This document shows, in pieces, positions 1 through 5,469 of a stretch of DNA of 5,702 nucleotides (positions are counted from its first letter, which is position 1; each line of letters begins with the position of its first letter). The notes under the pieces are model-generated. The model ran no database searches, was not told the DNA's origin, and was given only the letters and a program-made list of their open reading frames with translations. The stretch comes from Caldisericota bacterium. Lineage in GTDB: Bacteria > Caldisericota > Caldisericia > Cryosericales > Cryosericaceae. The stretch is from the NCBI GenBank assembly GCA_026390215.1, contig JAPLGJ010000136.1, positions 1-5,702 of the forward strand. Direction: 5' to 3'. A program made the position numbers and the translations under genes.

Positions 1-288
1 CGCCGCGCCGACGGGGGAGACGCCGAGGCAGCGCTCGTCCTTGAAGGTATGGCTTATCAGATCGCCAAGGAGATCGGCGCCATGGCCACCGTGCTGGAGG
101 GCGACGTCGACGTGATCGTGCTGACCGGCGGGCTGGCACACAACGAGGCCGTCGTACGATGGGTGACCGAGAGGGTCGGCTTTATCGCTCCGGTCGAAGT
201 TGTGCCGGGTGAGAACGAGCTGGAGGCTCTCAACGACGCGTATCTGCGACTCAGACGAGGTATTGAGACGGAACAAGTCTACGACTAG
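1..288 (+). CDS. buk: Butyrate kinase, C-terminal part (5' end outside window)
   Basis: This is the last 95 residues of an acyl kinase of the ASKHA (acetate/butyrate kinase) superfamily; the reading frame is open from base 1. Known family role: it transfers phosphate from butyryl (or branched-chain acyl) phosphate to ADP in the cytoplasm, giving the free acid and ATP as the last step of acid-forming fermentation. Visible support: the segment MAYQIAKEIGAMATVL is typical of butyrate kinases just before the nucleotide-binding loop, the glycine-rich VLTGGLAHN matches the adenosine motif, and the C-terminal stretch NELEALNDAYLRLRRG matches the family's usual ending. The stop TAG (286-288) is 9 bases before the next gene, whose Shine-Dalgarno GGGAGG overlaps the stop, so they are very probably cotranscribed. 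The neighbouring ptb-family genes support buk over acetate kinase. Exact acyl substrate is not visible. Confidence 0.93.
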   Translation, partial: RRADGGDAEAALVLEGMAYQIAKEIGAMATVLEGDVDVIVLTGGLAHNEAVVRWVTERVGFIAPVEVVPGENELEALNDAYLRLRRGIETEQVYD

Positions 289-297
289 GGAGGACTC

Positions 298-1072
298 ATG
301 GAGATCAGGACGTTCGCTGAGCTGCTTGAAGTGGCGAAGAAGCGCGGCCGCAGGAAGCTGGCGGTTGCGTTTCCTGAAGAGGTCTCACTGCACGCCGCCA
401 TCCTGGCGCAGCAAGCCGGGATAGCAGCGCCGGTTCTTGTAGGTCCGCCCGACCGCATAGCAGCGCTGCTGGAGCAAGCTGGGGTGTCCGCCGGCGACTA
501 TGAAGTCGTGGCGGCCGCTGACGCGGTGCAGGCATGCAGGATTGCCGTGCAGCTGGCGCATGATGACCAGGTGGACGTCCTTCTCAAGGGCGGCGTGCAG
601 ACAGCGCAGCTGCTTCATGCCGTACTGGACAAGGACACGGGTATCCGTGCGAGCAAGGTGATGTCCGAGTGCACGATCTATGAGGATACGCGCATGCGCC
701 ACTCAGACCGTTACGGAGAAGATGCCGTGTACAGAGGATGCAGCCATCATCACACGCATGTGCGAACGCGGGCAGATCAAGGGTTGCGTCGTCGACGGAC
801 CGCTCGCGCTGGACAACGCCATTTCGCCTCGGGCGGCGAGCATCAAGGGCATTGCAGGTGAGGTCGCCGGCATGGCTGATATTCTCATCGTCCCGGACAT
901 CGAGGCGGGAAACATGCTGGGCAAGTCGATGACCTATTTTGCCGGATTCACCTCCGCCCATGTGACCATTGGCGCGCGCAAGCCTGTCCTGGTGCCGTCG
1001 CGTGCCGACGATGGGCAGACGAAGCTGATGTCCGTGGCATTGGGCATCGTCGCATACTATGGGGAGGTTTGA
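298..1072 (+). pseudogene. ptb: Phosphate butyryltransferase, disrupted by internal deletion and frameshift
   Basis: Two halves of a phosphate acetyl/butyryltransferase lie in different frames. The first half (298 to about 684, 129 codons) aligns with the next gene from its start through LLKGG and LDKDTG to CTIYE, the counterpart of HVAVFE there. The second half (about 698-1072) resumes with TVTEKMP, then VDGPLALDNA, ADILIVPDIEAGN and the phosphate-site motif PSRADD. Only 13 bases separate the halves, where the intact neighbour has about 49 residues including its SDAA motif. The scar therefore equals loss of about 134 bp (if the ancestor matched the neighbour in length) and a frame change. 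Frame 1 runs on into an arginine- and histidine-rich tail unlike the family and stops at 859-861. A good Shine-Dalgarno (GGGAGG) precedes ATG 298. The missing core makes an active enzyme unlikely. Both flanks are well conserved, so the damage looks recent; an assembly chimera is the main alternative. Confidence 0.85.
1061..1067 (+). promoter_or_regulatory. Ribosome binding site that sets the start of the second ptb-family gene
   Basis: GGGGAGG ends 6 bases before ATG 1074, ideal spacing. An upstream in-frame ATG at 1059 overlaps this element and so is an unlikely start; ATG 1083 is farther away. The site lies inside the last codons of the broken ptb. Confidence 0.75.
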
Positions 1073-1073
1073 G

Positions 1074-1976
1074 ATGGGGTCCATGACGCATCTGTCGGAC
1101 ATTCCAGCGGCCGTGAAAGGCCTGCCGCGCAAGCGGATGGCCGTTGCCTATGGCGAAGACGCTCATACGCTGCAGGCCGTGGAACGTGCCGTCAGGGAAG
1201 GCATCGTCGACGCCGTGGTCGTTGGCGGTCAGCGGAAGATCAGAGAGATCGCGGGCGAGTGCGGCGTCGATGCGAAGCTCTTTGAGATCATGGACGTGGA
1301 GGGTGAGATGCCGTCGGTCAACGCGGCCGTGAAACTAGTCCGTGAGGGCGGCGCACATATGCTGATGAAGGGCCTGGCTCACACGGATAATTACATGCGG
1401 GGGATTCTGGACAAGGAGACAGGGCTGCTGCCTGAGGGCGGCCTCCTGTCACATGTTGCCGTTTTTGAGATCCCTGGCTACCCTCGGCTGCTCATCTTGT
1501 CGGATGCGGCCGTGATACCAGAGCCCACGCTCCAGCAGAAGGTTACCATCACAACCTACGCCATCCGCGTTGCGAAGAGCCTGCGTGTCGAAGTGCCCAG
1601 GATCGCCTTCCTGTCGGCCAGTGAGAGCGTGCTGAAGTATCCGAGCAGCCAGGAAGCAGCTGTTCTGACAGGCATGGCCGTGCGGAAGCAATTTGGCAAC
1701 GTCCTGGCCGAGGGGCCGATTTCGGTAGACCTGGCGCTGTTCCCTGAAGTCAGCGACATCAAGGGGTTCAAGGGGCGGGTCCGTGGTGATGCGGATGTCC
1801 TTATCGTACCTGGCATCGACAGCGGAAATGTCCTCTACAAGGCGATTGTCTGGTTTGGAAAAGCCGAGACGGCAGCGATGGTGACCGGAACTACGGCACC
1901 GTGCATTCTGACCAGCAGGGGAGATTCTGAAGATTCCAAGTTCTACTCCATCGCACTCGGTGCATTGAACGCCTGA
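1074..1976 (+). CDS. Phosphate acetyl/butyryltransferase family protein, second intact copy
   Basis: This 300-residue protein has the normal length for a Ptb (phosphotransbutyrylase), which converts acyl-CoA plus phosphate to acyl phosphate plus CoA in the cytoplasm, supplying butyrate kinase. Landmarks: MAVAYGED (22-29), MLMKG (96-100), ILDKETG (111-117), LLSHVAVFEIPGYPRLL (124-140), SDAA (143-146), EGPISVD (213-219), DADVLIVPGIDSGN (239-252) and TSRGDS (280-285), the Ser-Arg-Asp cluster that matches the phosphate/CoA active site of this fold. The start at ATG 1074 is chosen for its Shine-Dalgarno; it lies one base after the stop of the broken upstream copy, implying former translational coupling. 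It differs from the first copy at many positions: where typical Ptb and the first copy carry VDGPLALDNA, this protein has EGPISVDLAL. It is therefore an old paralogue rather than a fresh duplicate, and its acyl specificity is uncertain. It may now be the only transferase serving this operon. Confidence 0.88.
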   Translation: MGSMTHLSDIPAAVKGLPRKRMAVAYGEDAHTLQAVERAVREGIVDAVVVGGQRKIREIAGECGVDAKLFEIMDVEGEMPSVNAAVKLVREGGAHMLMKGLAHTDNYMRGILDKETGLLPEGGLLSHVAVFEIPGYPRLLILSDAAVIPEPTLQQKVTITTYAIRVAKSLRVEVPRIAFLSASESVLKYPSSQEAAVLTGMAVRKQFGNVLAEGPISVDLALFPEVSDIKGFKGRVRGDADVLIVPGIDSGNVLYKAIVWFGKAETAAMVTGTTAPCILTSRGDSEDSKFYSIALGALNA

Positions 1977-1991
1977 GAACAAGGGTATAAT
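1965..1991 (+). promoter_or_regulatory. Candidate promoter for typA
   Basis: A perfect -10 box TATAAT (1986-1991) sits in a short AT-rich patch that stands out from GC-rich surroundings. The best -35 candidate is TTGAAC (1965-1970), four of six consensus bases with a short 15-base spacer, overlapping the end of the upstream gene. Predicted transcription start is near 1998, inside the left arm of the hairpin that follows. Confidence 0.6.
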
Positions 1992-1992
1992 A

Positions 1993-2024
1993 ATAGTTTG
2001 AGACCACTTTCGGTCTCCAACTAT
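1993..2024 (+). promoter_or_regulatory. Imperfect 13-bp inverted repeat / hairpin in the typA leader
   Basis: The left arm ATAGTTTGAGACC (1993-2005) and right arm GGTCTCCAACTAT (2012-2024) pair at 12 of 13 positions around a 6-base loop ACTTTC. It lies between the -10 box and the Shine-Dalgarno of typA. No T-run follows, so a classic intrinsic terminator for the ptb operon is unlikely. It could be a repressor operator just downstream of the -10 box, or a 5'-end RNA structure in the typA message. The sequence does not decide between these. Confidence 0.6.
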
Positions 2025-2033
2025 GCTTGTTTG

Positions 2034-2040
2034 AAGGGAG
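2034..2040 (+). promoter_or_regulatory. Ribosome binding site supporting the GTG start of typA
   Basis: AAGGGAG lies 7 bases before GTG 2048. No in-frame ATG lies near the conserved N-terminus, and GTG 2048 begins a protein of normal TypA N-terminal length, with RNIGIIAHVDHGKT immediately after. Confidence 0.7.
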
Positions 2041-2047
2041 TACTTGA

Positions 2048-3877
2048 GTGCACAGAAACGATCTCCGCAACATAGGTATCATTGCACACGTCGACCACGG
2101 AAAGACGACACTGGTCGACGCCATGATGCGGCAGTGTAAGCTGTTCCGCAATATCGATCAGATGGGCGAGTGTATCCTCGACACAGGGGACCTCGAGCGG
2201 GAACGCGGCATCACCATTATCTCCAAGAACATGTCGCTGGTGTGGAAGGGTGTCAAGATCAACATCGTCGACACACCTGGCCACTCGGACTTCGGCGGCG
2301 AAGTGGAACGCGTCCTGAGGATGGTGGATGGGGTCCTTCTTCTGGTCGACGCCTCCGAGGGGCCGATGCCACAGACGAGATTCGTGCTCAAGAAGGCTCT
2401 TGAGCTCAATCTCAGGCCGATCGTGGTCATCAACAAGATCGACCGCCAGGATGCCCGTATCCAGGAAGTCATTAATGAGACCTTCGACCTGTTCGTCGAA
2501 CTCGACGCAAGCGAAGAGCAGCTGGATTTCCCCGTTGTGTATGCTTCTGGACGCGACGGCAAAGCGACGATGGACCTCAACGATCCGCCACAGGACCTCA
2601 CACCCCTGTTCCAGCTCATGCTCAAGAAGACCCCAGCCCCGGAGTATGACCCCGCGAGTCCTCTGTCGGTCCTGGTCACGAACATCACACACGACGACTA
2701 CATTGGGCGCATCGGCATCGGCCGCATGTTCGGGGGGCAGCTGAAGACCGGAGAGAAGGTCAAGGTGTACTCCGAGGGTGACACCGAATATGCGGGCCAG
2801 GTCCTCAAGCTCTTCATCTTCGAGGGGTTGGAACGCAAGGAAGTCCCAAGTGTGCAGGCTGGCGAGATCTTCGCGTTCGCCGGCATACCCACGGTCACGA
2901 TCGGAGACTCGGTCACCGACCCGGAACGCCCCATCAAGCTGAACATTCTCAGGATCGAGCCACCCACGGTCTCGATGATGTTCATGGTCAATGACAGCCC
3001 ATTCGGCGGGACAGAGGGCAAGTTCGTGACCTCCAACAAGCTGCGCGAGCGTATCGAGAAGGAGTTGCGCACCAATGTCTCCATCGCCGTCGAGTGGGGC
3101 GATCTTCCCGACCGGTTCACCGTTGCCGGACGAGGCGAACTCCAGCTGGCGATCCTCATCGAACAGATGCGGCGCGAAGGCTACGAGTTTCAGGTCTCGA
3201 TGCCGCAGGTCATCACCGAGAAGAAGGGCGGCAAGGTCCTGGAACCGTACGAGACCCTCGTCCTCGACGTCCCCAAGGAGTACCAGGGGACGGTCATCAA
3301 CATGCTGGGTGAACGGCGTGGGAGCATGGAGAAGATGCTCGACCTCAAGGGGGCCTACGTGCGTCTCAGCTACACGATTCCGCTTCGTGGCCTGTTTGGC
3401 TTCCGGTCCGAGTTCCTGAGTTCGACCAAGGGCAACGGCGTCATGACCCATACGTACCTGGGATACCTGGAGTGGGCAGGGAAGATCGGCGGCCGCCGGA
3501 ACGGCGTCCTGGTCTCAGACCATACCGGGGCCGTGTCAGCCTACTCTATCGCACGTATCCAGGACCGTGGCAAGCTGTTTGTTGCGCCTGCAGAGAAGGT
3601 CTATGCCGGTCAGATCGTCGGCGAGACCCAGCGCGATCACGACCTGAAAGTGAATCCGACGAAGGAGAAGCACCTCAGCAACATGCGGTCCTCCACGTCA
3701 GAGATCTCCGCGAAGATCGACCCGCCAGTTCAATTCGCCCTGGACCAGTTTCTCGACTACATCAACGAGGACGAGTTGCTGGAGGTCACCCCCAAGTCCC
3801 TGCGTATTCGCAAGAGACTCCTTGATTTCAAGGAGCGGAAGCGCTTTGGACGCGAGGAAGACGACTACGGCGACTAG
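2048..3877 (+). CDS. typA: Translational GTPase TypA/BipA
   Basis: This 609-residue protein matches the usual TypA/BipA length. Known role: an EF-G-like GTPase that binds the ribosome, assists large-subunit assembly, and is often important in cold or stress. The G domain shows G1 AHVDHGKT (13-20), the ERGIT switch I end (52-56), G3 DTPGH (75-79), G4 NKID (129-132) and a G5-like YAS (165-167). The TypA signature EGPMPQTRFVLKKALE (104-119) separates it from EF-G and LepA. EF-G-like domains II, III and V follow. The TypA-specific C-terminal domain is visible as GRRNGVL, QDRGKLFVAP, VNPTKEKHLSNMR (NMR at 545-547) and VTPKSLRIRKRLLDFKERKR. Small variation: LDTGDLERERGIT where most homologues have MDSNDLERERGIT. 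It starts at GTG. It probably has its own promoter and is separated from the convergent gene by a terminator, so it appears to be a single-gene unit. Confidence 0.97.
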   Translation: MHRNDLRNIGIIAHVDHGKTTLVDAMMRQCKLFRNIDQMGECILDTGDLERERGITIISKNMSLVWKGVKINIVDTPGHSDFGGEVERVLRMVDGVLLLVDASEGPMPQTRFVLKKALELNLRPIVVINKIDRQDARIQEVINETFDLFVELDASEEQLDFPVVYASGRDGKATMDLNDPPQDLTPLFQLMLKKTPAPEYDPASPLSVLVTNITHDDYIGRIGIGRMFGGQLKTGEKVKVYSEGDTEYAGQVLKLFIFEGLERKEVPSVQAGEIFAFAGIPTVTIGDSVTDPERPIKLNILRIEPPTVSMMFMVNDSPFGGTEGKFVTSNKLRERIEKELRTNVSIAVEWGDLPDRFTVAGRGELQLAILIEQMRREGYEFQVSMPQVITEKKGGKVLEPYETLVLDVPKEYQGTVINMLGERRGSMEKMLDLKGAYVRLSYTIPLRGLFGFRSEFLSSTKGNGVMTHTYLGYLEWAGKIGGRRNGVLVSDHTGAVSAYSIARIQDRGKLFVAPAEKVYAGQIVGETQRDHDLKVNPTKEKHLSNMRSSTSEISAKIDPPVQFALDQFLDYINEDELLEVTPKSLRIRKRLLDFKERKRFGREEDDYGD

Positions 3878-3899
3878 CTGGAACAGTAGGCGAGAATCG

Positions 3900-3929
3900 A
3901 AAAGCTCCCTGGGTGACCGGGGAGCTTTT
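3900..3929. terminator. Bidirectional intrinsic terminator between typA and the DUF2344 gene
   Basis: AAAAGCTCCC (3900-3909) and GGGAGCTTTT (3920-3929) form a perfect 10-bp stem. A T-G wobble and two G-C pairs extend it inward to a GTGA tetraloop (3913-3916) of the GNRA type. The plus-strand transcript ends the stem with four Ts. The minus-strand transcript does the same and continues with CGATT. The position between convergent genes, 22 bases after the typA stop and 14 bases beyond the other gene's stop, supports use in both directions. Confidence 0.9.
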
Positions 3930-3943
3930 GTCGTCGCTGGGTC

Positions 3944-4678
3944 TCAGTCGTGGTGACTGGTCTTCGGTCGATGAGGGGGGACGGCCTGTGCCAAGATGTC
4001 CATGGGGTCGACGAATACGCCGCTCATGTTGAGCAGGACGCTCTGTCGCGTGACGACCGGCATGGGCGCGACCTTCGCGTCGAGGCCGAAGATGTATTTG
4101 ACGACTTCGTCCATGCGGATTGTCCCCGATTGATTGAAGAAGACGCCCACGTGAGCGCGCAAAGGGGTTCGCGTCGCAATCTGTGCGGTGAGGACGTACG
4201 TGCGAATGTCCTTCGGCACACGGGACTTGCCGTTCTCGCGCACGACCATCAACGTCGGCAGGGCGAGGAACGAGGCCATGTGCGCTTTCATCTGCTCGGC
4301 ATCGACGTCCGCCCGGCGTGCCCACGTGTACTCATAGCGGAGGATCATCGGCTGTCCCATGAGTGACGGGGCAGTGAGGGGGATGTCGACCGCTGCCAGG
4401 AACCTGAGGCCGGGAGGCGCCGTGCGCTCCAGTGCACTGGCACGGTCGGCGACGGGGGACCACGCGTCGAGGAGCACGTCGACGTATTCCTGAAGGCTGA
4501 CCATGCCGACGCCCGTGGGAATGCCGGTCTCGATCCGGACACGCTGATTGAACCCTTCGCTGTAGATCAGGGGCAGGTTGCTGCGTCGCAGCCACCGCAC
4601 CAGGGCCGCCTGGATCTCGTGGTGTGAAAGCAGGCAGGCCTCTTCTTCCTTGCTGTACCTTACGCGCATCTTGATCAT
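3944..4678 (-). CDS. DUF2344 (radical SAM-linked) family protein
   Basis: This is a 244-residue protein if read from ATG 4678, or 241 from ATG 4669. Support for DUF2344/TIGR03936: the N-terminus MRVRYSKEEEACLLSHHEI, the phrase LRRSNLPLIYSEGFN, the later EYVDV, and a PPGLRFLAAVDIP stretch followed by LTAPSL, all in family order. Biochemical function of this family is unknown; members usually sit beside, or are fused to, a B12-binding radical SAM protein, and none is seen here. After YSEGFN the usual HPKISFGPALPLGV-like block is replaced by QRVRIETGIPTGVGM, so the copy is divergent. The frame stays open upstream to 4822, but that extension crosses the divergent promoter region and lacks family similarity, so it is rejected. 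No Shine-Dalgarno is seen before either ATG. A TACAAT box 6 bases upstream of ATG 4678 fits a leaderless message. Transcription runs toward typA and ends at the shared terminator. Confidence 0.8.
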   Translation of the reverse strand: MIKMRVRYSKEEEACLLSHHEIQAALVRWLRRSNLPLIYSEGFNQRVRIETGIPTGVGMVSLQEYVDVLLDAWSPVADRASALERTAPPGLRFLAAVDIPLTAPSLMGQPMILRYEYTWARRADVDAEQMKAHMASFLALPTLMVVRENGKSRVPKDIRTYVLTAQIATRTPLRAHVGVFFNQSGTIRMDEVVKYIFGLDAKVAPMPVVTRQSVLLNMSGVFVDPMDILAQAVPPHRPKTSHHD

Positions 4679-4684
4679 GCGTTG

Positions 4685-4712
4685 ATTGTAGCAGGAAAGA
4701 AGGCAGCCGCAA
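4685..4712 (-). promoter_or_regulatory. Candidate promoter of the DUF2344 gene
   Basis: Read on the minus strand, TTGCGG (4712-4707) is followed after 16 bases by TACAAT (4690-4685), five of six -10 consensus bases. The -35 match is weak (three of six). The predicted start point falls on or near A of ATG 4678, and no ribosome binding site is visible. Confidence 0.45.
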
Positions 4713-4717
4713 TGAAG

Positions 4718-4739
4718 AATCGCTGGTTGCCAAGCGATT
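4718..4739. repeat. 22-bp inverted repeat in the divergent promoter region
   Basis: AATCGCT (4718-4724) and AGCGATT (4733-4739) are perfect inverted 7-mers 8 bases apart. As a hairpin, AATCGC-TGG pairs with CCA-GCGATT around a TTG loop with one bulged A. It lies between the two outward-facing promoter candidates, touching the plus-strand -35, which fits an operator for a dimeric regulator. A 9-base direct repeat AGCAGGAAA (4690-4698 and 4745-4753) flanks it. Binding is inferred, not shown. Confidence 0.5.
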
Positions 4740-4765
4740 GCGTAAGCAGGAAACCCGGCTACTAT
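4738..4765 (+). promoter_or_regulatory. Candidate promoter of the M50 protease-trpS unit
   Basis: TTGCGT (4738-4743), a 16-base spacer and TACTAT (4760-4765) form a modest promoter (three and four consensus bases of six). The -35 overlaps the right arm of the inverted repeat by two bases. The predicted start near 4772 gives a leader of about 50 bases. Confidence 0.4.
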
Positions 4766-4780
4766 GACTCCATGAAACGA

Positions 4781-4795
4781 GCCGGCAGAACCGGC
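4781..4795 (+). promoter_or_regulatory. Small hairpin in the M50 protease leader
   Basis: GCCGG (4781-4785) and CCGGC (4791-4795) pair around CAGAA, 11 bases before the Shine-Dalgarno AAAGGA. It is short but all G-C. It may be chance in GC-rich DNA. Confidence 0.3.
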
Positions 4796-4820
4796 ATATC
4801 GTCGAGAAAGGACAGAATAC

Positions 4821-5462
4821 ATGCAGGGACTCTTGAGCTATGTCCGCAGCGAGATGCCCATCTGGATTGTCCAGGTGCCGGTGATCCTGATTGTTATTAC
4901 GATCCATGAGTACTTCCATGCCTGGACGGCTTGGAAGCTTGGCGACACGACCCCCGTCGAGACAGGGCGCCTCAGCCTGAACCCTCTGCGTCACCTGGAC
5001 CCGCTCGGGACCGTCGCTCTCCTGCTGTTTCATGTCGGATGGGCACGCCCCGTGATGATCGATTTCGCTGCATTCAAACACCCTCGCCGCGATACTGTCC
5101 TGGTCTCCCTTGCCGGACCGGCCTCCAACTTCGTTACGGCCATCGTCGCCTACCTGCTCCTCCTGCTTGTGAAGAGCTCGGCAGGGACGGTCACGCAGTT
5201 CACCTACGTGTACATCGTCCTGAAGAGCCTTGTCGAGTTTTCGGTTGCCCTTGGCGTGTTCAATCTCCTTCCCATTCCTCCGCTCGATGGCTCCAAGGCC
5301 TTTTTTGCGCTCTTCTTCAAGAGGCCGGAACGGTTTCTGTACGACCGCGCCGTGGACCTGTACGGGACGGTCGTCCTGCTCGCCCTCCTCTGGTTCAACA
5401 TCATCGGTGGTGTGATGTCCAAGGTGCTTGGCTTCATTCTGAATACTCTCCTGAGGCTGTGA
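4821..5462 (+). CDS. Site-2-type intramembrane zinc metalloprotease (peptidase M50)
   Basis: This 213-residue membrane protein belongs to the compact M50B group related to SpoIVFB and YwhC. Known family role: cleavage of membrane proteins within the lipid bilayer; substrates of this compact subgroup are mostly unknown. Visible: the zinc motif HEYFH (29-33) inside the first membrane segment (about 13-34), a GWARP turn (73-77), the conserved PRRDTVLVSLAGPASN block (88-103) beginning the next long membrane segment, and the third zinc ligand in NLLPIPPLDG (148-157, Asp156). A further hydrophobic segment covers about 182-211. No PDZ or CBS domain is present. All three expected metal ligands are kept, so it is likely active. 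AAAGGA ends 8 bases before ATG 4821. The stop is 7 bases before trpS, so the two genes are probably cotranscribed. Confidence 0.9.
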   Translation: MQGLLSYVRSEMPIWIVQVPVILIVITIHEYFHAWTAWKLGDTTPVETGRLSLNPLRHLDPLGTVALLLFHVGWARPVMIDFAAFKHPRRDTVLVSLAGPASNFVTAIVAYLLLLLVKSSAGTVTQFTYVYIVLKSLVEFSVALGVFNLLPIPPLDGSKAFFALFFKRPERFLYDRAVDLYGTVVLLALLWFNIIGGVMSKVLGFILNTLLRL

Positions 5463-5469
5463 GGTGCCC

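Noticed and set aside
298..1072. Programmed ribosomal frameshift joining the two ptb halves.
   Set aside because: Frameshifting would not restore the roughly 49 missing core residues, and no slippery heptamer is visible at 685-700.
680..1072. Independent translation of the second ptb half as a small protein from ATG 680.
   Set aside because: No ribosome binding site at proper spacing, and the first residues (MRIRAC) do not match the family. The half lacks the N-terminal domain.
2021..3451. A 476-codon open frame on the minus strand opposite typA.
   Set aside because: It mirrors a strongly supported TypA gene. Its composition (Asp, Val, His and Leu rich) is what antisense of GC-rich coding DNA gives, and no family motif is seen.
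4679..4822. A 48-codon N-terminal extension of the DUF2344 protein from ATG 4822.
   Set aside because: It would run through both promoter candidates and the M50 ribosome site, and the residues have no family similarity. Homology begins at MRVRYSK.
4772..4909. A leaderless 45-codon upstream frame (begins MKRAGRTGIS) whose ATG coincides with the predicted start of the M50 message.
   Set aside because: It overlaps the M50 gene out of frame and carries no motif. Alignment of ATG with the predicted transcription start may be coincidence, as the promoter itself is weak.
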